Source: Pseudorasbora parva
Taxonomy: Eukaryota; Chordata; Actinopteri; Cypriniformes; Gobionidae
Direction: 5' to 3'
Assembly: GCF_024679245.1 (NCBI RefSeq)
Contig: NC_090178.1
Span: forward strand, 27,185,203-27,249,202
DNA length: 64,000 bases
The position numbers and the translations under genes are program-made. The notes beneath the pieces were generated by a model, which worked only from the letters and a program-made list of their open reading frames with translations, ran no database searches and was not told where the DNA came from. Each line of letters starts with the position of its first letter. Positions within the stretch are counted from its first letter, which is position 1. Positions 57,634-64,000 of the stretch are shown piece after piece.

Positions 57634-57718
<85 letters not shown>
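57634..57718. repeat. (CA)n microsatellite
   Basis: About 85 bp of uninterrupted CA, long enough to be polymorphic. Confidence 0.97.
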
Positions 57719-57720
<2 letters not shown>

Positions 57721-58358
57721 CCACCATCTCTTGCTCTGATTGATATTCCATGTCGTCATGATGTTCATTTAGTGACCGTACTCCCACAGGTCTTTTTGTT
57801 ACTGTTAGTTTTGGCAGAGGAGAATGTGTTTGCATCTGTTAGGTTGACCTTCTGTAGTGCATTAACACAGACGACACCCTTTCCCTCATTAGCACTGCTG
57901 CTTTTCACTCTGTAAGAAATTCCCTAGAGTTCTTTCCTCCCAGTTATTATTATAAGCACACACATGTCTTCATACTGTAGACATACAAACAGAAAGAGTC
58001 TAGTCTATAAACTGATAATCCATCATAAAGATTTACAAGTGCAAGACTACACTATATTGATATTCCACAAACATTCTGACTCTTAATGTTAAACTTCTGC
58101 AAATAATTCGGGCAAAATCACTAAAAGTCAATCACTAAATGTCACTCTGATACAAAAGCTGTCACTTGGAGAAAACCCTTTCAAAAGTTTCTAAAATGCT
58201 CCTTTTAGGGGTATATAAGTTACAAAGGTGTATTTTTTTTAAAAAGGGTACCACCCCAGTGACAGCTTCCGTACCTTTTTTTTTCTGAGAGCGTATGAAT
58301 TGAAAATTAAGATGAGTGGATTTACATGCAGTCTCACGAATGTACTTAATAAGAAGTA
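57719..58358. repeat. Spacer with one transposon fragment
   Basis: 58152-58295 contains AAAAGCTGTCACTTGGAG, GGGTACCACCCCAGTGACAG and CCGTACCTTTTTTTT, a frequent fish repeat. Otherwise nothing is visible. Confidence 0.45.
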
Positions 58359-59023
58359 CTGATGGGTGTAATGCATTACATATTACAGTAATTTAATTAA
58401 TTTTCCCTTTAAAAAGTAATTTAAGAGATTACTTTATTCTGTAATTTAACTACAGTTACTTCTGATGTAATTGCATTTTAATACTGTATAAACTAGAATA
58501 ATTCTATTCAAAATAAGAATGGATTTAGCATCAACATTTAACATCTAAAGATGAAATGTATGTTTTTTTTAAACTTCCCTGTTAAAAAAACTGTGGTCAG
58601 TTCAAGAATAATTTATGCAATTTTATGTTATTTATTTGAAAGTATTAAAAGTGCAGTTTCATGTCTATTCATGTATTGTTGAACTGGTCGAGTTTGAGAT
58701 TTAGTAATTCCGCCTTTAGTAATGCAATACTTTTTAGAGAGAGTAATTAGTATAGTTGTTAAACTACAGTGTAGAAAATGTAATTAGGAAGTAATTCATT
58801 ACTTTTTTACAGTAACTTACTCCAGGGGTTTTCAAACTCTATGATGCTAAGTACCCCCAAATATGGTGAACCATTATGAGGGAGCCCTTCCTAAAATCCA
58901 TCTATTTTTATGAGAGAAAAAAAACATTTAAACTAGATAAATAGTTAGTGTAATATAATATATTGTTTTACAATAAATTACAACTTTTACAATAAATGTA
59001 CAGCAAACTCCATACTGCGTTAC

Positions 59024-60734
59024 AGGGTTAGTTCACCCCAAAAATTCTGTCATTAATTACTTACCCTCATGACGTTCTACACCCGTAAGACCTTCGTTCA
59101 TCTTCGGAACACAAATGAAGATATTTGTGTTGAAATCTGATGGCTCAGACAGGCCTTCATTGACACCAATGTCATTTCCTCAACTGATTTCAGCAGTTTG
59201 GCGGTTTGACATGCGATCCGAATCATGAATCGATACACTGATTCATAACTGTTCAAAGCTTTGTTTTGAAATCGACCATCAGCCATCACTATATAAGTGG
59301 TTATTTAGGTTTTTTTCAGAGGTGGTAAAAGTACTCAAAAGTTATACTCGAGTGAAAGTATATATACCTTAATGAAAAAATACTCCAGTAAAAGTAGAAA
59401 GTCCTCCATTCAAACATCACTTGAGTAAAAGTACAAAAGTATCTGATTTAAAAGGTACTCAAGTACCGAAAGTAAAAAGTAAATATTCAAATTAACTGTA
59501 AATATCAATAAGCAGATAAAATCTTTTGGGACTGATATGCAATGCTTTAATTGAACAAATGTTAAGATTAGATACTGCAAATAAGAATTTGTTAGATTTG
59601 CAATTAATAGGAGACAATGAAGCACCTTAACGCAGTATAGGGGTTAAACTTAAAATAGACATGTTCCATAACATTAGCAGCATAAAACAGATGAGGAGCA
59701 AGATACTATTAACTAATTCAAAATGAATTCAAAAGCCATAACCACAATGACATATTACGTAACAATTAGTTAATAGTCATGTGCCTCAACAAAAAAGTTA
59801 TGATATAATTTTGCCAATTGTTATGATTAATGATTAATTAAACAGACAACTGAGAGTTGGAATGCATGGCTTTGAATACATGAATTTACATTATTAGTTC
59901 ATGTAATATGTTATTAGGGAATTAATGATGTCATATTTAATTAATAGCAATTCATGTATTACTTAATCTATTAATCATATAGAATGTTCATTAGTTGCTG
60001 ATGCAGTAATCATTAATAAATGGTTTAGTTCTTCATTAGTAATACATTAACTCATGGTTATCTGAGCATTAGTTAGGCATGAATAATAATAGTGCAACTG
60101 TATTGTAAAATGTTACCGATGTTTTCATAGTAAATTGTGTGCCGCAAAATAAAAAAGTTGGGGAAACACTGAGCTAAAGTTAGTGTGGCAAACCTGACTT
60201 GTCAGCTTTTCCAAGTCTATACCCGACTGGATCATCCATGACCGACCAGACCGGTTTGGAAATCAAGTGTAATAAATACTTAATACTTGGAGCGGGCATG
60301 GGGGAATGTATTGGAGTAAAAAGTACACTTTGCCTTTAATATTGTAGTGGAGTAAGAGTAAAAGTAGATGCAAATAAAATATACTCAAGTAAAGTACAGA
60401 TCCCCGAAAAAAATACTTAAGTAAAGTATCAAAGTATTTTTACTTGAGTACTTACCACCCCTGGTTTTTTTGCACACAAAAACTATTCTCGTGCTTCATA
60501 AAATAATAGTAGAGCCACTGTAGTGAGATGGGCTTTGTAACGACATCTTTAGTGCCTTTATGGGTCTTGAGAGAGGAAATGACATTGGTGTCAATGAAGG
60601 CCTTTTTGAGCCATCGGATTTCAACAAAAATATCTTCATTTGTGTTCTGAAGATAAACGGGGGTCTTAGGGTGTCTAACGACATAAGGGTGAGTAATTCA
60701 TGACAGAATTTTCATTTTTGGGTGAACTAACCCT
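59024..60734. mobile_element. TTCACCC-family TIR element, third layer
   Basis: Left AGGGTTAGTTCACCCC, right TTTTTGGGTGAACTAACCCT. Flanks TTAC and TTAA fit a TTAA duplication with one change. The arms contain TTCGTTCATCTTCGGAACAC and ATTTGTGTTCTGAAGAT in inverse orientation. The hAT at 59317-60463 lies inside. Confidence 0.82.
59317..60463. mobile_element. Non-autonomous hAT, innermost layer, 8-bp TSD
   Basis: Left CAGAGGTGGTAAAAGTACTC, right GAGTACTTACCACCCCTG. The duplication GTTTTTTT is exact (59309-59316, 60464-60471), although low complexity. Subterminal AAGTAAAAGTA and TACTTGAG words repeat. The interior is AT-rich with no transposase. Confidence 0.88.
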
Positions 60735-60900
60735 TTAAGGATACTGCTTTAGTGAGAAATCTAGAAAGATAAAAAGTGAACACACAATTCTGTTAGAATG
60801 TTCGATAGACTTTATCTATTTTTGCTTTGTCTTTTTATTCTCTGAAATTTTCTGGGGACCCCTTCTGGAGGACCGAAAACCCCTGACTTACTCAACACAG

Positions 60901-61261
60901 ATAAAAAGGCGTAACCATATAGCCTAAACATTGTGTTCTTTTGTCACGTCCTATGCGTACATTAAAAGAATAGAAAAAAAATGAATTTATGCTATATGTG
61001 AAGTTTTTATAATTAACACATTTTTCATATTTACATTTTTTCTGCATGAAAATCTACTCATTGATATAACGACTGAACCTGAAAATGTGGTAATTTTGCA
61101 ACTGTGATTGGTTGAACAACTTTCAACTTCAGTGCCATGTCTTTAGAATGCCGCATCATGTATGTGTCACTGCAAAAGATGTGTAACTGGTCGAGCATCT
61201 AGCCCATGTTTACATAAAAACAGTGGACTGCAGAAATGCGTACAGTGTGAATGGCTCTTTA
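60901..61261. other. AT-rich spacer
   Basis: Nothing recognisable. Confidence 0.4.
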
Positions 61262-61425
61262 CACCAATGTTTGCCAACCCTTTTCCAAAAGGGACACCAA
61301 CAGTACACATTTTGGATGTCCCTCTTATTTGACCCATCCATATCTGGTCCTGGACACTACTAATGAGTTTAATCTGGTGAGAGTGAAAATGTGTACTGTT
61401 GGCTCGCCTTCAGCAAAGTGTTGGC
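61262..61425. repeat. Diverged copy of the 52417 element
   Basis: Shares ATTTTGGATGTCCCTC, a central CTGGTCCTGGA and TTGCCAACCC words with 52417-52579; terminal pairing is weak. A short open frame through it is not a gene. Confidence 0.5.
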
Positions 61426-62188
61426 CTTACACTGCACAGTGATTGTGTTGATTCTTGCGTGTGGTCGGCTGAAAACAAGACGCAGGCAGCAGCAAAACCG
61501 CTCTGGTGCAGCATTACGCTTAGACTGTTCCAACCTCACCTAATATTTTAACATTTTTATTTAGCTTCCTTGCAGTAAAATGCAAATCTTTTTTTAAATT
61601 ATCAATCTCTCTTTCTGCCTCCTCCTGTCTGCAAATCACACTCTGGAGGTGTTGGTGGCTACATGATGGCGCAAAAGTTGGAGAAGTGTTCTGACAGGCC
61701 CTTAATCAACACATCTGTGAGAGAAAGCACTTGGTCAATACACCCCCTACCAGTACAGCAGCACTCACACAGATTCTCCACTGCTGTGTTAATTTAGTGT
61801 GATTATCTGGCTGCACGTGTGTATTTGTGTGTGTATGTGCACATGTGTTGGAGAGGTTGAGAGGGACATTGTTATATCACCTCAGACACAGAGAAATGTT
61901 GTGTGTGTAGATGGATGGAGGGATCGAGACTGGAGTGAAAGATGAGCATGAATAGACATGAATGAATATATTGATATTTGATAAAGCAGGTACATGGTGG
62001 CTTTACTGGCAAACTGATGTACTGAAATAAATTCTGCACGAGAGGTCAAAGAAATTTCTGTGTGGGATAATTAGATGGATGGACTGACACAGCAATATAA
62101 TACTTTTTAAATCTGGCTCCCCCTTTGATGCTGTTAGGTGAAAAATTGGCTTAAACCAGTGTAATTTGTCCTTTCAGCAGCAGCTGCT

Positions 62189-62189
<1 letters not shown>
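61426..62189. other. Unique non-coding stretch, candidate conserved island
   Basis: 61600-61830 is balanced in composition and non-repetitive (GGTGTTGGTGGCTACATGAT, GCCCTTAATCAACACATC). No exon. Confidence 0.4.

Positions 62190-62262
<73 letters not shown>
62190..62262. repeat. (GT)n microsatellite
   Basis: About 72 bp of uninterrupted GT. Confidence 0.97.
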
Positions 62263-62264
<2 letters not shown>

Positions 62265-62819
62265 CAGCACACATTTTGATAATAGAGAATGTGTAATAAA
62301 AGCTTGCTCGTTGATTATGTCCTTCACTCCTCATGAACAAGCTCAAGACCTAAATCTTTTCTCTTCCTCCATTTCGTTTAAGAGTTATAGTGATCAAGGT
62401 CTCCAGTTCATATGCAGGGTTTAGCGATTTGTTTCAGGGTGTTTTTTTTTAACCTTTTCATGGTGGTAAGGTTGTCTAGTTTCATGTTTTGATTATTAAA
62501 AATGTCAGTAATTGGTAGATTCATTATCTATTATCTATTAATGTTATTAATAATCATATTAAGTGATTTGATCTGATAGATACAGTTTGATTTAGTTTAC
62601 ATAGTTGCCCAGTGTTACAGTGTAAGTATTCTTATATATGCTTGTATTATTTGGGATACTCCTTCCTGGATGCTTTTGAGAAAAGTACAGTAAATGAACT
62701 GTTAGAGAGGTGACAGAATGAATTTTCCTTCTTTGTACTGTTCCTTTATCCTGTTATGCCCTCTAGTTTTGTACATAACAGTTTTTTTTCCTGAATCCTG
62801 AAGTTCCTGTTTCCCTGGT
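62263..62819. other. AT-rich spacer
   Basis: Nothing recognisable. Confidence 0.4.
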
Positions 62820-63058
62820 TATTTACTGTGTGCATTTCTTTGTTCTGTGAATCACAAAAGAAGACATTTTGAAGAATGTTGGTTGGTAACCAAATTGCTT
62901 TGCCGTCCATTGATTTCCATTGTATGGCCAAAAAATGAATAAAAACAAAGCACTGAGACTGTGTCCTCAAAAATATCTTCTTTTAATGTCTCACAGAAAA
63001 AAAGAACGTCATTCAGTTTAGGAACAACACAAGGGTGTTAATTTTGCGGTGAACGATC
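62820..63058. repeat. TTCACCC-family right-half copy
   Basis: Contains TTTGTTCTGTGAATCACAAA, CCATTGATTTCCATTGTATG and the end TTTTGCGGTGAACGATCC then TTTTAA. It is complementary in structure to the left-half fragment at 51286. Confidence 0.65.
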
Positions 63059-64000
63059 CTTTTAATCTACACAAAACAGCACAAGCTGCAGTAAAATGAG
63101 GTAACAAATACAGTTTTACCCCAAAAAGGGCCATTTACAACCACACAGCATTTTTAACTGACAACACAAGCCGAAACCACCAGCCACCTACCCGTACAAA
63201 TCTTGTAATTGGCCACATGCTGCCTTGAGTGACAAGTATGATCATCAATCAAATTAAGATGGAGAGAGGGGAGGGATGGATCCCGACTCCCCAGACAGGC
63301 TCCTGTTAACAGGGTTTCCTTCAATCCGGGTTTATCGATCAATACATGGCTTGCCAATTTGTACTCTGCACCTGAGTACATAAAATGCCTATTGCATCAG
63401 ATTACTTTAAGTTTATATCCATTATGCAGCATGTTCTCATCACTTCTTTACGAGAAAATTGTTTCCATTCACTTTTGAAACAGGACCAAAATACTGAGAT
63501 GCCTTACTCGGAGATGCTTTGATGGGATAATTATATTCCGCGAAAGCAATTTGCACTGTGAGTTTATTACCATCAATGCATATGAGCTTGATTGGTGTCC
63601 AGCGTCTGATGATGCAGATGGACATTAAACCTGGAATGCCGTAGGGATCACGGCTGAATGACTGCATGTTCTGTGCAACGTATCCGAGGAGACGTACAAT
63701 GAGGGAGCTTAGGCAACATTGCAGAAATGATTAAAGTCATAAAAATATGTTTAACTGCAGATTGTATGAGGAACAGTTTTATGGTTTTTATGGTTCTACG
63801 AAGTACTAAATTCAGTGGTCTGTTATTTCCTCATGTTCAGTGTCATCCATGGGAATGCTGTGACCAGAAAACTGAAACCGGTGCTACTTCCATTTCTCTT
63901 GTATCAAAAATAACAGCAAATAAAACAAAATATTGAACATTTACTGTAAACTGTCGTTCCAATTTTTTTCTTATCTAAAATGGAACTGAAAAGTAACCAA
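63059..64000. other. Unique non-coding DNA to the window end
   Basis: No exon. 63170-63380 and 63560-63740 are non-repetitive, balanced in composition, and contain TGATCATCAATCAAATTAAG, a Pbx/homeodomain-like cluster. They are candidate regulatory islands. The final 250 bp is AT-rich. Confidence 0.4.

Larger units (their letters stand above)
58823..60885. mobile_element. hAT-like element with perfect 8-bp TSD, second layer
   Basis: Left CAGGGGTTTTCAAACTC, right GAGGACCGAAAACCCCTG. The duplication ACTTACTC is exact (58815-58822, 60886-60893). It is interrupted by the TTCACCC-family element at 59024-60734. Confidence 0.88.
58359..60900. mobile_element. Outermost hAT-like element of a nested stack
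   Basis: Left CTGATGGGTGTAATGCATTA and right AGTAACTTACTCAACACAG (joined across the insertion) resemble the ends and AGTAACT/ATTACTTT subterminal words of the 19745 element family. No target duplication remains visible, so the ends are approximate. Confidence 0.55.

Noticed and set aside
57430..57835. Minus-strand frames with long Cys-Val runs
   Set aside because: They are translations of the (CA)n microsatellite. The Thr-His and Cys-Val frames at 62134-62424 are the same artefact.
1..64000. CRISPR arrays, tRNA or rRNA genes, retroviral pol/gag
   Set aside because: I saw no regularly spaced repeats of that kind, no tRNA-like cloverleaf I could defend, and no reverse-transcriptase motifs. 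The repeats are DNA transposons and microsatellites.

Overview
The window is vertebrate nuclear DNA, almost certainly from a teleost and probably a cyprinid. It holds one split gene with GT-AG introns up to 14 kb long, AT-rich introns, long (CA)n, (GA)n and (AT)n microsatellites, and many hAT, Tc1/mariner, Harbinger-like and TTAA-flanked DNA transposons. Several have termini typical of zebrafish and carp genomes, such as the 'TTAGTTCACCCAAAAATGAA' family. No bacterial, phage or CRISPR structure is present.

The only protein-coding gene I can support is a plus-strand DEDD2 (death effector domain-containing DNA-binding protein 2) orthologue, spanning about 3.85-36.7 kb. Coding exons are 4278-4743, 4843-4962, 17516-17644, 31862-32249 and 35421-35427. 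All junctions are GT-AG and phases match (1, 1, 1, 2), giving a 369-residue protein: an N-terminal death effector domain with a long Pro-rich insert, a KKRR signal, a basic linker, and the conserved C-terminal DEDD/DEDD2 domain. A CpG-containing leader exon near 3.86-3.99 kb probably carries the start of transcription. The 3' UTR probably ends at the AATAAA at 36694.

Introns 2 (12.5 kb) and 3 (14.2 kb) are largely a stack of DNA transposons. For many I can give exact ends from inverted termini plus target-site duplications: 5399-5873 (TAA), 8294-9668 (8 bp), 10381-13136 (8 bp), 14608-15975 (7 of 8), 15086-15779 (TA), 19745-22208 (7 of 8), 19937-21553 (8 bp), 20061-20123 (8 bp), 23579-24203 (TTAA), 25251-25901 (TTAA), 26892-30624 (TA) and 27397-29686 (7 of 8). 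Nesting is repeated, and three broken transposase genes survive (two Tc1-like, one BED-finger hAT). Intron 4 carries a further TIR element (33205-34481) with a 121-bp hairpin inside it.

From 36.7 kb to the end I find no coding exon. This half holds CpG-rich blocks (37.9-38.3, 39.3-39.6, 53.5-55.4 kb), microsatellites, scattered short transposons, an at least three-deep nest at 58.8-60.9 kb (probably inside a fourth element), and several non-repetitive stretches that look like candidate conserved non-coding elements. In mammals POU2F2 lies next to DEDD2 in the same orientation, so this may be the 5' flank or first introns of pou2f2; that is inference, as no POU exon is visible. I saw no evidence of a previously undescribed biological system. 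The main value is the gene model and the well-delimited transposon stratigraphy.
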